Origin: Comamonas halotolerans
GTDB taxonomy: Bacteria; Pseudomonadota; Gammaproteobacteria; Burkholderiales; Burkholderiaceae_C
DNA: 64,000 nucleotides
Reading direction: 5' to 3'
Assembly: GCF_030162935.1 (NCBI RefSeq)
Contig: NZ_JASAUZ010000073.1
Location: forward strand, 1-64,000
The translations under genes and the position numbers were made by a program. The stretch's first letter is position 1. Every line of letters starts with the position of its first letter. The notes under the pieces were generated by a model, which saw only the letters and a program-made list of their open reading frames with translations, was not told the DNA's origin and made no database searches. This document shows positions 9,242 to 18,635 of the stretch, piece by piece.

Positions 9242-10045
9242 ATGATGTCTACTGCAACAATGACGGCTCCTGCCATTGCGCCCATTAGTGGCCCCTCAAA
9301 ACTTTCGGTGCGTGACCTGAACTTCTATTACGGCAAGTTCCATGCACTGAAAAACATCAATCTGGAAATTCCAGAGAAAAAGGTGACTGCCTTTATCGGC
9401 CCCTCTGGCTGTGGCAAATCCACTCTGCTGCGCACTTTCAATCGCATGTACGAGTTGTACCCCGAGCAACGCGCGGAAGGGAAGATCTTGCTGGATGGCC
9501 ACGATTTGCTCACCAGCAAGCAGGATGTGGCGTTGATTCGTGCCAAGGTCGGCATGGTGTTTCAAAAACCGACCCCATTTCCCATGTCCATCTACGACAA
9601 CATCGCATTTGGCGTGAAGCTTTTTGAGAGCCTGGATGCAGCGGATATGGACGAACGCGTGGAATGGGCGCTACGCAAAGCCGCGCTGTGGACTGAGGTG
9701 AAAGACAAATTGCACCAAAGCGGCGCCAGTTTGTCGGGTGGCCAGCAGCAACGTCTGTGCATTGCGCGAGGTATTGCGATCAAGCCTGAAGTGTTACTGC
9801 TGGACGAGCCATGCTCGGCACTTGATCCCATTTCCACTGCCAAGGTGGAAGAGCTGATCGCTGAACTGAAGAACGACTACACCGTGGTCATCGTCACGCA
9901 CAACATGCAGCAAGCTGCGCGTTGCAGTGATTACACCGCATACATGTATTTGGGCGACCTGGTGGAGTTTGGAGAAACCGAACAGCTGTTCTTCAAACCC
10001 CAGCGCCGAGAAACCGAAGACTACATTACAGGCCGCTTTGGCTAA
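9242..10045 (+). CDS. pstB: Phosphate ABC transporter ATP-binding protein
   Basis: ATPase of the Pst importer, 267 aa. Walker [10 protein letters not shown], the family's NRMYELYP region, signature [14 protein letters not shown], Walker [13 protein letters not shown] and switch His in [15 protein letters not shown] are all intact. Of two adjacent ATGs (9242, 9245), the first follows AAGGA by a normal distance; the frame is open from 9149 inside pstA but has no ribosome site there. Together with PhoU and PhoR it also takes part in phosphate signalling in known systems. Confidence 0.95.
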   Translation: MMSTATMTAPAIAPISGPSKLSVRDLNFYYGKFHALKNINLEIPEKKVTAFIGPSGCGKSTLLRTFNRMYELYPEQRAEGKILLDGHDLLTSKQDVALIRAKVGMVFQKPTPFPMSIYDNIAFGVKLFESLDAADMDERVEWALRKAALWTEVKDKLHQSGASLSGGQQQRLCIARGIAIKPEVLLLDEPCSALDPISTAKVEELIAELKNDYTVVIVTHNMQQAARCSDYTAYMYLGDLVEFGETEQLFFKPQRRETEDYITGRFG

Positions 10046-10061
10046 CCCAAAGGAGACAGAT

Positions 10062-10763
10062 ATGCCCGCTAAGCATTTGTCCACCCAGTTTGATAGTGAA
10101 CTCAATCGTATTTCCTCCCGTGTGATGGAGCTGGGTGGTTTGGTGGAACGCCAGATCAGCCAAGCCATTTATGCTTTGACCCAGTTCAATCTGGAGGCCG
10201 TGCAACAGGTGGCCGAGCTGGAGGAGCGCGTGAATGCCATGGAGGTGGAGATCGACTACGAATTGGTCTCCATCATCGGCCGCCGCCAGCCGACAGCGCG
10301 TGATCTGCGCATGTTGATGGCTTTCTCGAAAGTGACCGCCAACCTTGAGCGCATGGGCGATGAGGCTCACAAAATGGCCCGCATGGTCAAGTCCATCATT
10401 GAAAGTGGCGCAGCGCGCAATTTGCCTTCCAGCGAACTGCGTGTTGCTGCCGAAATGGCATCTTCGCTGCTGCGTAAAGCACTGGATGCGCTGGCGCGCT
10501 TGGATACCAAGGCGGCTTTGGATATTCTCAAAGAAGATGATTTGATTGATGATGAGTTTGATGGCTTTGTACGCAAGCTCATCACCTACATGATGGAAGA
10601 CCCCCGCACCATCTCTGCCAGCTTGGATTTGTTGTTCCTGGCAAAAGCCATTGAGCGCATCGGTGATCATTCCAAGAATGTGGCGGAGCTGATTATTTAT
10701 TTGGTGGAAGGCAAAGATATTCGCCATCTGTCCATGGACGTGATTGAGTCCACGGTGCGTTAA
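10062..10763 (+). CDS. phoU: Phosphate signalling protein PhoU
   Basis: Negative regulator linking the Pst transporter to the PhoR kinase, 233 aa, all helical. Two PhoU domains each carry an E/DxxxD metal-binding pattern: the first around LERMGDEAHKMARMV and the second around IERIGDHSKNVAELI. ATG 10062 follows AAGGAG (10050-10055) and begins MPAKHLSTQFD, the usual PhoU start. It sits between pstB and phoB in the same operon. Confidence 0.95.
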   Translation: MPAKHLSTQFDSELNRISSRVMELGGLVERQISQAIYALTQFNLEAVQQVAELEERVNAMEVEIDYELVSIIGRRQPTARDLRMLMAFSKVTANLERMGDEAHKMARMVKSIIESGAARNLPSSELRVAAEMASSLLRKALDALARLDTKAALDILKEDDLIDDEFDGFVRKLITYMMEDPRTISASLDLLFLAKAIERIGDHSKNVAELIIYLVEGKDIRHLSMDVIESTVR

Positions 10764-10782
10764 ACAAGCTCAGGTAGTAAGC

Positions 10783-11475
10783 ATGAAGAAATTGCCGCAA
10801 GTACTGATCGTGGAAGATGAGCCAGCGATTGCAGAGCTGATTGCTGTGAATTTGCGCCACAATGGTTTTGCGCCGCTATGGGCAGAAGATGGTGTGAGCG
10901 CGCAGCGTGAACTGGATGCCGCATTGCCTGATGTGATCTTGCTGGACTGGATGCTGCCCGGTGGCTCCAGTGGCTTGAATCTGGCGCGCAAATGGCGCGC
11001 AGATGCCCGTACCAAGCAAGTACCTATTTTGATGTTGACAGCGCGTGGCGATGAGCCCGACAAGATTGCGGGTCTGGATGCCGGTGCGGATGACTACATC
11101 ACCAAGCCGTTTTCAACCCAAGAGCTGTTGGCACGCATTCGCGCAGTGTTGCGTCGTCGCACGCCCGAGCAAGCGGGTGAGCGCGTACAGGTAGGTGCCT
11201 TGGTGCTGGATGGGCAGACCCATCGCGTGACCTTCCAGGATCAGTTGCTCAAGCTGGGGCCGACTGAATTCAAGCTGCTCAGTCACCTGATGCATAACCC
11301 CGAGCGCGTGCACAGCCGTGCTCAACTGCTTGATAAAGTCTGGGGTGACCACGTCTATATTGAAGAGCGGACGGTGGACGTGCACATCAAGCGCTTGCGG
11401 GAAGCTTTGGGCGAAGCGGGGACGCTGGTTGAAACCGTGCGTGGTGCTGGCTACCGTCTGTCTGCTACTGCTTAA
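10783..11475 (+). CDS. phoB: Phosphate regulon response regulator PhoB
   Basis: OmpR/PhoB-type response regulator, 230 aa. The receiver domain (about 1-120) has acidic residues in VEDEPA, the phospho-acceptor Asp in VILLDWMLPG, and ITKPF with the conserved Lys. The C-terminal winged-helix domain ends in RGAGYRLS. Start ATG 10783 gives the normal KKLPQVLIVEDE N-terminus. It is expected to bind the Pho boxes before ppk, ppx and pstS in this window. Confidence 0.95.
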   Translation: MKKLPQVLIVEDEPAIAELIAVNLRHNGFAPLWAEDGVSAQRELDAALPDVILLDWMLPGGSSGLNLARKWRADARTKQVPILMLTARGDEPDKIAGLDAGADDYITKPFSTQELLARIRAVLRRRTPEQAGERVQVGALVLDGQTHRVTFQDQLLKLGPTEFKLLSHLMHNPERVHSRAQLLDKVWGDHVYIEERTVDVHIKRLREALGEAGTLVETVRGAGYRLSATA

Positions 11476-11484
11476 GGATTAGCG

Positions 11485-12855
11485 ATGGTCGCATGGCGCT
11501 GGATAGAGTTGCTGGGTTTGCAGGCTGTGCTGGGTGGCATTGCTGCCTGGTTCTGGGGTGCCTGGGCTGCTCTGGCGGGAATGGTGCTGGCTAGTTGGCT
11601 GTGGGTGGCGTGGGACAATTTGAAGGTACGTCGCTTGCGTCAATGGCTGATGCAGGGCGATTTGGCTGTAGCCCCGTCGTTCAAAGGCATGTGGGGCATT
11701 GTGGCAACCTATGTCCGGCGCGCAGCCCGCTCACGCGAGCAGGCTGTGGTGGGTGCTGAGCAGCGGGTCCAGGATATCTTGGCGGCCCTGCAAGCCAGTC
11801 CCAACGGTTTGGTTTTGATGGATGCAGAAGGGCACATCGAGTGGTGCAACCACATGGCTGAACGTCACTTTGGTTTTGATGCCGAGAGGGATATTCAGCA
11901 GACGATTGGCAACCTGGTGCGCGATCCTGCATTCAGCCGCTATTGGTCAAACCAGGACTTTACAAACCCCGTGCTGATGGTGGGGCGTGAGAGCTCTCCT
12001 TCACGGCCTGTCATGCTGTCCGTGCACATCTATCCGTATGGTGATGGCCGGCATTTGCTCTTGGCGCGTGACATTACTGCGCTGGAGCAGGCGGAGGCCA
12101 TGCGCCGAGACTTTGTGGCCAATGTTTCGCACGAAATCCGCACACCGCTGACGGTGTTGGTTGGTTTTGTGGAAACACTGCAGACACTGGATCTGTCTCC
12201 TGCAGAAAGCAAGCATTATCTGGCGCTTATGGCCCAGCAAGCGGGGCGTATGCAGAGCTTGGTACAGGATTTGTTGACGCTGTCACGCCTTGAAGGCAGT
12301 CCTTTGCCTGGATTTAGTGACTGGGTGTCGGTGTCAGCCATGTTGCGTCAGTGTGAAATTGAAGCGCAAGCATTGTCCAAACTGCTCACCAAGGGCGCAG
12401 GGGCAGGGCACATCATCAGCTTTCCGCAAGCTGATGCTCCTGGCATGGACTGGGAAATTGCAGGGGTTCAGGCCGAGTTGATCAGTGCATTTTCCAATCT
12501 GATCAGCAACGCTTTGCGCTATACCCCGGCAGGTGGCAGCGTACAAGTCCGTTGGGAAATTCAACCAGGAGGTGGAGCGAGCTTTTCGGTCAAGGACTCA
12601 GGGCCAGGTATTGATGCTGCACACATTGGCCGTTTGACAGAACGCTTTTACCGCATTGATCGCAGTCGTTCACGCGATACGGGGGGCACGGGCTTGGGGC
12701 TGGCGATTGTCAAACATGGCTTGCAGCGCCATGGAGCGAAGCTGGAAATTCAGAGCCAGCTCGGTGCTGGCGCGACCTTCAAGGCGGTATTCCCTGCCAG
12801 TCGTCTGCGTCATGCTCAGCATGCGCAATCGGTGCTGGATATCGACCCAAAGTAA
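11485..12855 (+). CDS. phoR: Phosphate regulon sensor histidine kinase PhoR
   Basis: Membrane sensor kinase partner of PhoB, 456 aa. Two N-terminal membrane segments (about residues 5-45) are followed by a PAS domain (NGLVLMDAEGHIEWCN onward). The HisKA domain carries the phosphorylated His in FVANVSHEIRTPL, and the HATPase domain has NLISNALRYTP, DSGPGI and GTGLGLAIV. It starts 9 nt after phoB. No large periplasmic loop is present, as expected for PhoR, which reads phosphate status through PhoU/Pst. Confidence 0.94.
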   Translation: MVAWRWIELLGLQAVLGGIAAWFWGAWAALAGMVLASWLWVAWDNLKVRRLRQWLMQGDLAVAPSFKGMWGIVATYVRRAARSREQAVVGAEQRVQDILAALQASPNGLVLMDAEGHIEWCNHMAERHFGFDAERDIQQTIGNLVRDPAFSRYWSNQDFTNPVLMVGRESSPSRPVMLSVHIYPYGDGRHLLLARDITALEQAEAMRRDFVANVSHEIRTPLTVLVGFVETLQTLDLSPAESKHYLALMAQQAGRMQSLVQDLLTLSRLEGSPLPGFSDWVSVSAMLRQCEIEAQALSKLLTKGAGAGHIISFPQADAPGMDWEIAGVQAELISAFSNLISNALRYTPAGGSVQVRWEIQPGGGASFSVKDSGPGIDAAHIGRLTERFYRIDRSRSRDTGGTGLGLAIVKHGLQRHGAKLEIQSQLGAGATFKAVFPASRLRHAQHAQSVLDIDPK

Positions 12856-12880
12856 GAAAAGTAGACTCAGTGATCGCAGA

Positions 12881-12908
12881 AAAGCGGCCATATGGCCGCT
12901 TTCTTATT
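12881..12908. terminator. Terminator between phoR and the MATE gene
   Basis: AAAGCGGCCAT (12881-12891) and ATGGCCGCTTT (12892-12902) are perfectly complementary with T-rich sequence after them. It closes the pst-pho operon and reaches the end of the convergent MATE gene. Confidence 0.75.
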
Positions 12909-14244
12909 TGTGGGGTTGCAAGACCCGGTAAAGCAGATAGACAAAAGCGCTGGCGACGAACATCAGTGCTACACCGCTGCCAAGCCAGAAAGGCGTTGGG
13001 TTGCCAGACCACAAGGCGCTGGTGCTGGCATTTTGATACGCCATCCAGTATCCACCGCCAAGGCCACCACCCCATAGCAAGCTGCAGTACACCACCAGTG
13101 GAGCCAAGGTGACGCGCCAGCAGCGCAACAAGAAAATGCAGACACACTGGATGCTGTCGAAGGCATGGTAGAGCGCAACCCACAGCAGCAAGGCGGAAGT
13201 CAGTGCTATCACGCCCGGATCAGCGGTATACACATGTGGGATGTAGCTACGTAGCAGCAGCAAGCTGGTGGATAGCACGACACCACTGATGATGGCAATT
13301 TTGATGCCCAGCCATGCCAGTTGCTGGGCTTGAGCTTCATTGCCTGTACCACGCCACCAGCTCACCCTTGCACTGATCGCAATCCCCAGTGACAGGGGCA
13401 GCATGTAGCATACGGCGGCCAGGTTGGCTGCAATTTGGTGGCTGGCTGCGGACATTGCACCTTGGCGAGCCACGAATAAAGCCACCAAAGTGAATGAAGT
13501 GACTTCCACCAGAATGGATAGCCCTGCAGGGATGCCCAAGCGTAAAAAACTGCGCAAGCGCTTCCAATCTGGCGACTCCAGAGACTGCCATAGCTTCAAG
13601 GGGGCATACAGTTTTTGGTGGCGCATCAGCGCCACTGCCAAGATGGCAATGGCGTAATCCACAAGCAAAGTGGCCCAGGCACAGCCAGCGACCCCCTGAG
13701 CTTGCACGCCCCATCCACCAAAGGTGAACCAGATGGACAGCGGGATTTTGAGGACCAAGGCCGCCACCTGTAGCCAAGTTACCAGTTGCGGGTATCCCAA
13801 CGCTTGGTTGAGCGTGGTGTAGAGGCGGAAGAACATCGCAGACGGTAATGCCCAGCCAACGATGATGAGGTAGGCACGGACATCCGCTTGCATCACTTCT
13901 GGTACTTCTGTCCAGGCCAGGATGGGGCCGGGAAAGAGCAAAATCAGCATACCCAACAGGGTGAGTCCTGAAGCCAGGTACAGCGATTGGCGAAATGAGG
14001 TGCCAATCTCGGTGGTATCGCCTCGACCATGCTGCTCGGCCCAGATGGGCAGCAGTGCCTGCAAGATGCCCATGAGCGAGATGAAAACACTCACAAAAAC
14101 GGCTGAAGCCACAGACAACGCAGCGAGGGCTTCGGAAGAGAAGCGCCCTGCCACAATGGTGTCAGTCACACCAAAGGCCATGACGGCCAGCTGTCCGGCC
14201 AGCACGGTGCCGGCATGCCGCGCAATGGTGGCAAGTTCACGCAT
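12904..14244 (-). CDS. MATE family multidrug/organic cation efflux protein
   Basis: Inner-membrane exporter of 446 aa with about 12 hydrophobic segments arranged as two MATE repeats. N-terminal features are GQLAVMAFGVTDTIVAGRFSSEALAA and, later, a second-repeat NIAA-like segment (SHQIAANLAAVCYMLPLSL). MATE proteins expel cationic drugs or metabolites using Na+ or H+. The substrate is unknown here. It ends close to the convergent phoR terminator and lies 15 nt downstream of the glycosyltransferase gene, so the two may share a transcript. Confidence 0.88.
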   Translation of the reverse strand: MRELATIARHAGTVLAGQLAVMAFGVTDTIVAGRFSSEALAALSVASAVFVSVFISLMGILQALLPIWAEQHGRGDTTEIGTSFRQSLYLASGLTLLGMLILLFPGPILAWTEVPEVMQADVRAYLIIVGWALPSAMFFRLYTTLNQALGYPQLVTWLQVAALVLKIPLSIWFTFGGWGVQAQGVAGCAWATLLVDYAIAILAVALMRHQKLYAPLKLWQSLESPDWKRLRSFLRLGIPAGLSILVEVTSFTLVALFVARQGAMSAASHQIAANLAAVCYMLPLSLGIAISARVSWWRGTGNEAQAQQLAWLGIKIAIISGVVLSTSLLLLRSYIPHVYTADPGVIALTSALLLWVALYHAFDSIQCVCIFLLRCWRVTLAPLVVYCSLLWGGGLGGGYWMAYQNASTSALWSGNPTPFWLGSGVALMFVASAFVYLLYRVLQPHK

Positions 14245-14259
14245 ACCTCAATCCTGCTT

Positions 14260-15957
14260 TCAGCGGGTTCGACGCAATACTAGAAGGTGGTCTCTGCGGT
14301 CGGTGGGGCGATTGACTTGTGCTTCCAGTTCCCACTGCGCAGTGGTGTCGGAATCCATGGCGGACCAGCCAGCAGGTGTGGCGATCAGCCAGTCACATTG
14401 GCTTGCCGGCCCGGCGGGCAGACCGCGGTGCAACGTCCATGCAGTATGAAAACGGAATGCGGTGGTCAACGCGGGATTGAAACCCAGTGTGTGCACACAC
14501 TGGGCCTGCTCGGGCACTATGCGTGCCACAGCGTTTACGTGGGGCGCGTAGCTGCGACCGTAGTCCAGCATGGGCAGCCATAACGTCATAAGTAGTACCC
14601 AGCCCAATACGGTACCGCCTGCTGGCACAGCCAAGCTTTTCCAGATGGCAGCGCGGTGGCGACGTGTGCGCCAAGCCACCAGCAGGCACCAGCCAATGGT
14701 GGCTGCCAAGGCCACTAGAAATGGAAATGGCGCAAATGAAGGCTCGAAGCCTACAGCCAGACGCTGTACGTTTTCTGCAGGTTTGGCGGGAAAGCCTGTT
14801 TGCACTGAAATCCAGACCACCCAAATGGTGATGGCTGAGATAGTGAAGAAAAACAGGGTAAGCCAGTCAATGAGTGCGCCGAGGCTGCGCTTGAAGGTGG
14901 GCAGTGCAAAAGCGGCCACTGTGGCAATGCCCGGCAGCGCCAATATGAGTGCCCGGTCACCTTCCTGTGTGAAGATGGTGCAGAACACAGCAATTGCCCA
15001 TAGCCACAGCGGCCAAGCAATGTGCGGATTTTGAGTAGGACGCAGCAGCTGTTTGCGCCAGCGCCACAGTGCCCACAAGGCAAGTGGCCACGCCGGCCAA
15101 CTGAACCACGTCAGCAATCGTGCCGTGCTTTGCCACTCCTTGCCTTGTTCCCAGGGGTTGATCAGGCGATATTCCCATATGCCCAGCAGCCAGGCAGCGG
15201 CTGCAGCAACTGCCATGGCCAGTATCCACCATGCGGCCCAGCTATAGCGATGGGAAAGTTTGGGAATTTTGGTGCACATCGAAATGGCAATTGCCCCTAG
15301 GCCAAGCAGCATGGACATCGAAGGGGCGCCTGCCATGGACAGTGCCAACAGGCTCAGTAAAGCCGTCGCTGCCGCCAGTTTGGGTTGCCACCACATGGAC
15401 GCAGCGGCAAAAAAAGCAGCGCAGACTGCGCTCAGCTGCACCAAGGTGTGACTGGTTTCATGTGACAGCTGTGCCAGGCCCAGGCAGGCCATCAGGGCAA
15501 GCAAACCGCCATCGGCCAGGGCCCGTGCGTAATCCGTGGGTGAGGCTTCGCCACCAAAAGCAAATGCGACAGGTTGTGCGCCTGGCGTGCGCGCCAAGCT
15601 GAAGACCGCGCGCCATGTACACCAAAAAGCCAGTCCTAACAGCAATATGAATGGCAGGCGCACCACCAAGTCGGCGGGCATGCCTGCAGGCATAAGTTGA
15701 AGCGCCCAAGCGCCAAGCCAGTATTGCAGCAACCCAGGGCTTTGTGGTCGTATGCCATCCAACTGGGGCTGCAGCCAGGATGTCTCTCCTGCGGCCATGG
15801 CTTGCATATACCCAAACGCCGTAATGTCCACATCGCGCCAGGGTTCGCGACCAACAAAGCCTGCCAGGATATAGGCGGCACACAACAACAGCATGATCCA
15901 GCTAGGGAGGCGGCGGACAGCGTTTTGGGCAACGATGGCGGGTGATGGCGGATTCAT
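14260..15957 (-). CDS. ArnT-like membrane glycosyltransferase (GT-C fold)
   Basis: Integral-membrane glycosyltransferase of the PMT/ArnT type, 565 aa with about 11-12 membrane segments. An early acidic motif (REPWRDVDITAFGYMQAM) resembles the D/E-rich first loop of ArnT-like enzymes, which move a sugar from a polyprenyl-phosphate carrier to an acceptor such as lipid A. The frame is open further upstream (to 16299), but that part is hydrophilic and overlaps the rpmE2 region. ATG 15957 starts just before the first membrane segment and is preferred, though its ribosome site is weak. Donor and acceptor are unknown. Confidence 0.75.
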   Translation of the reverse strand: MNPPSPAIVAQNAVRRLPSWIMLLLCAAYILAGFVGREPWRDVDITAFGYMQAMAAGETSWLQPQLDGIRPQSPGLLQYWLGAWALQLMPAGMPADLVVRLPFILLLGLAFWCTWRAVFSLARTPGAQPVAFAFGGEASPTDYARALADGGLLALMACLGLAQLSHETSHTLVQLSAVCAAFFAAASMWWQPKLAAATALLSLLALSMAGAPSMSMLLGLGAIAISMCTKIPKLSHRYSWAAWWILAMAVAAAAAWLLGIWEYRLINPWEQGKEWQSTARLLTWFSWPAWPLALWALWRWRKQLLRPTQNPHIAWPLWLWAIAVFCTIFTQEGDRALILALPGIATVAAFALPTFKRSLGALIDWLTLFFFTISAITIWVVWISVQTGFPAKPAENVQRLAVGFEPSFAPFPFLVALAATIGWCLLVAWRTRRHRAAIWKSLAVPAGGTVLGWVLLMTLWLPMLDYGRSYAPHVNAVARIVPEQAQCVHTLGFNPALTTAFRFHTAWTLHRGLPAGPASQCDWLIATPAGWSAMDSDTTAQWELEAQVNRPTDRRDHLLVLRRTR

Positions 15958-16085
15958 GGGAACACAATCAGTATGCCGGGAGCAGGCATGAGTAAAGCAA
16001 GATGTCTGGGGCCAAGCATGCCACGACTGCATGGAATATGCAGCAGTTTGGCCCACGCTCGGTGGTGTTGCAAAGGCCGTAAAAG

Positions 16086-16118
16086 AAAAAGGCAGCCGGG
16101 TTGCCCTGGCTGCCTTTT
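16086..16118 (-). terminator. rpmE2 terminator
   Basis: GGCAGCC (16091-16097) pairs with GGCTGCC (16108-16114). On the minus strand the stem is followed by a T run, directly after the rpmE2 stop codon. Confidence 0.85.
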
Positions 16119-16135
16119 GGCGGAGAAGTAAGAGA

Positions 16136-16381
16136 TTACTTCTTGCCGAAGCGGTTGCGGAACTTTTCCACGCGGCCGCCCATGTTGTCCACCGACTTCT
16201 GTGTGCCGGTGTAGAAGGGGTGCGATTCAGAAGAAGTATCCAGCTTGAACAGGGGATATTCCTTGCCTTCGAAAGTTTCTGTTTCCTTTGTTGCAACACA
16301 AGAACGTGTCACAAACTTGAAGTCGTTGGACATGTCAACGAACAGAACTTCACGGTAATCGGGGTGGATGCCTTCTTTCAT
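16136..16381 (-). CDS. rpmE2: 50S ribosomal protein L31 type B
   Basis: Large-subunit ribosomal protein L31, 81 aa, starting [14 protein letters not shown] and containing [23 protein letters not shown]. It is the type B form: the zinc-binding cysteine pairs of type A are absent and only one Cys remains. No second rpmE copy is visible in the window. It lies downstream of rho with 139 bp between them, a common neighbourhood for this gene. Confidence 0.96.
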   Translation of the reverse strand: MKEGIHPDYREVLFVDMSNDFKFVTRSCVATKETETFEGKEYPLFKLDTSSESHPFYTGTQKSVDNMGGRVEKFRNRFGKK

Positions 16382-16520
16382 GATCTTCCTTTAGTCAAGT
16401 GCGGCAGCCGTGTCGAACCCGAAGCAACCTTTGCTTCGAAAATGCATTCAACATACTTACCGCAATAAAAGCCCCCCATTATAGCGTGAGGGGGTAAATT
16501 TCTGCAAAGCTGATGGGTTA

Positions 16521-17783
16521 TCAGCCGCCGCGACGCATCATGTCGAAGAACTCGACATTGGTTTTGGTCTGCTTCATGTTCTTGATCATCAGCTCCATGG
16601 ATTCGATCTCGTCCATGTTGTACATGAACTGACGCAGGATACGCGTCTTTTGCAGAATCTCTGGAGGCAGCAGCAGCTCTTCACGACGTGTGCCGCTCTT
16701 GGACAATTCGATCGCAGGGAACACGCGCTTTTCGTAGAGGCGACGGCTCAGATGGATTTCGCTGTTACCGGTGCCCTTGAACTCTTCAAAAATCACTTCG
16801 TCCATGCGCGAGCCGGTGTCGACCAGGGCAGTGGCGATGATGGTCAGGGAACCACCTTCTTCCACATTGCGCGCTGCGCCAAAGAAGCGCTTGGGGCGAT
16901 GCAGGGCGTTGGAGTCCACGCCACCCGACAGCACCTTGCCCGACGAAGGCACCACGTTGTTGTAGGCACGGGCCAGACGGGTGATCGAGTCCAGCAGGAT
17001 GACCACGTCTTTCTTCAATTCGACCAGTCGCTTGGCACGCTCGATCACCATCTCGGCCACGTGAACGTGGCGGGTGGCGGGCTCGTCGAAAGTGGAAGCA
17101 ATGATTTCGCCCTTGACCGAGCGCTGCATTTCCGTCACTTCTTCAGGGCGTTCGTCCACCAACAACACCATCAGGTGCACGTCTGGGTTGTTGGCCGTGA
17201 TGGCGTGCGCAATGTGCTGCATCATCATGGTCTTGCCGCTCTTGGGCGGGGCAACAATCAGTGCACGTTGGCCGCGGCCAATGGGAGCAATGATGTCAAT
17301 GATGCGGCCAGTGATGTTTTCCTCGGCCTTGATGTCGCGCTCGAGCTTCATCTGTTCCTTGGGGAACAGAGGCGTCAAGTTTTCGAACATCACCTTGTGC
17401 TTGTTGGACTCGGGCGAATTGCCGTTGACCTTGTCCAGCTTGGTCAAAGCAAAATAGCGCTCGCCATCCTTGGGCGTGCGCACTTCACCTTCGATCATGT
17501 CGCCGGTGTGCAAATTGAAGCGGCGCACTTGGCTGGGCGAGATATAGATATCGTCAGTGCTGGCCGTGAAGCTGGTGTCTGGGCTGCGCAGAAAGCCAAA
17601 ACCGTCGGGCAAAATTTCCAGCACGCCGTCGGCAAATACTTGTTCGCCTGCTTTGGCGCGCTTTTTAATGATGGCGAACATCAGCTCTTGCTTGCGCATG
17701 CGGCCGGTGTTTTCAATCTCAAGCGCTTCGGCCTGCTTCAACACTTCAGACACGTGCAGTGCCTTGAGTTCGTTAAGGTGCAT
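16521..17783 (-). CDS. rho: Transcription termination factor Rho
   Basis: Hexameric RNA-dependent ATPase that ends transcription, 420 aa. Order of parts: N-terminal helix-extended-loop domain ([15 protein letters not shown]), cold-shock-like RNA-binding domain (GFGFLRSP and [12 protein letters not shown]), Walker A APPKSGKT, Walker [17 protein letters not shown], and the R loop near [11 protein letters not shown]. Length and motifs are normal. The Walker A has Ser where many Rho proteins have Ala. It is downstream of trxA on the same strand. Confidence 0.97.
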   Translation of the reverse strand: MHLNELKALHVSEVLKQAEALEIENTGRMRKQELMFAIIKKRAKAGEQVFADGVLEILPDGFGFLRSPDTSFTASTDDIYISPSQVRRFNLHTGDMIEGEVRTPKDGERYFALTKLDKVNGNSPESNKHKVMFENLTPLFPKEQMKLERDIKAEENITGRIIDIIAPIGRGQRALIVAPPKSGKTMMMQHIAHAITANNPDVHLMVLLVDERPEEVTEMQRSVKGEIIASTFDEPATRHVHVAEMVIERAKRLVELKKDVVILLDSITRLARAYNNVVPSSGKVLSGGVDSNALHRPKRFFGAARNVEEGGSLTIIATALVDTGSRMDEVIFEEFKGTGNSEIHLSRRLYEKRVFPAIELSKSGTRREELLLPPEILQKTRILRQFMYNMDEIESMELMIKNMKQTKTNVEFFDMMRRGG

Positions 17784-18059
17784 CTGGAGTTACTCCTTGC
17801 AAGGAGTTCATAGAAATCTGGGGATGTGGCGAATGCCAGAGTAATCGGCGAGGAGCGCAGTACTTCGATGGCTTGCCAGGATGATCGGAAACGACCGCCA
17901 ATGCTTTGGGTCGTGATCAGGAATCGATTATGACAGGAAAAGTGCGCAAGGTGCACACTAGTTTTTGTCAGAAAACTTGCAAAGATGTGCTGCTGGGCAG
18001 AAAGCAGGCCTGAAAGAGCAGGCCAGAGCGTACTGTAGGCATGCTCTGGCGTCGCATAT

Positions 18060-18392
18060 TTAAGCGATTTGCTGGTCGATGAAGGCAGTCAGCTGAGGTT
18101 TGGCCATGGCGCCTACCTTGGTTGCAACCAGTTCACCATTCTTGAAAACCATCAGTGTGGGGATACCGCGAATGCCGAACTTGGCGGGGATCAGGCGGTT
18201 TTCATCCACATTCATTTTGGCGATGGTGATCTTGCCTTCGTAAGTTTTTGCCACGTCGTCCAAAATGGGGGCAATCATCTTGCAAGGGCCGCACCATTCA
18301 GCCCAGTAATCCACCAGCACGGTGCTGCCGGGTTGCAGTACATCGGCTTCAAAACTGGCGTCTGTGACATGCTTGATGAGTTCGCTTGCCAT
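18060..18392 (-). CDS. trxA: Thioredoxin
   Basis: Cytoplasmic disulfide reductase, 110 aa, with the active site [10 protein letters not shown] and the cis-Pro in [13 protein letters not shown]. The frame is open 14 codons further upstream, but ATG 18392 gives the normal [15 protein letters not shown] start. The region between trxA and rho (276 bp) holds a weak hairpin (CCAGAGC at 18022-18028 with GCTCTGG at 18042-18048) but no clear terminator. Confidence 0.95.
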   Translation of the reverse strand: MASELIKHVTDASFEADVLQPGSTVLVDYWAEWCGPCKMIAPILDDVAKTYEGKITIAKMNVDENRLIPAKFGIRGIPTLMVFKNGELVATKVGAMAKPQLTAFIDQQIA

Positions 18393-18635
18393 GGAATTGT
18401 TCCTTGTTGTGTATGTTGGGGCGGGTGCGCTCAATAGCGCACAGATAACGTTTCAATAATTGTGACAGAAACCAATGTCCGGACATGCATCATGGCTGGT
18501 CAAAAACGGCTATGGGGCTTATATAAGTGAGCAATGGAGAGCATGCTTGTGGGTGGGCGTGGGTCTTCGTTCTAGCGTTATGCTGCCAGCCCTTTGGCGT
18601 TTGGCGCCGTGTATTTCTGAAAGATCGGGTTATTT

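Noticed and set aside
15958-16299. N-terminal extension of the glycosyltransferase frame
   Set aside because: Hydrophilic, lacks family similarity and overlaps the rpmE2 gene and its terminator; ATG 15957 gives the normal start.
16650-17813. Open frame of 387 codons on the plus strand
   Set aside because: Antisense shadow of rho; no domain and no ribosome site.
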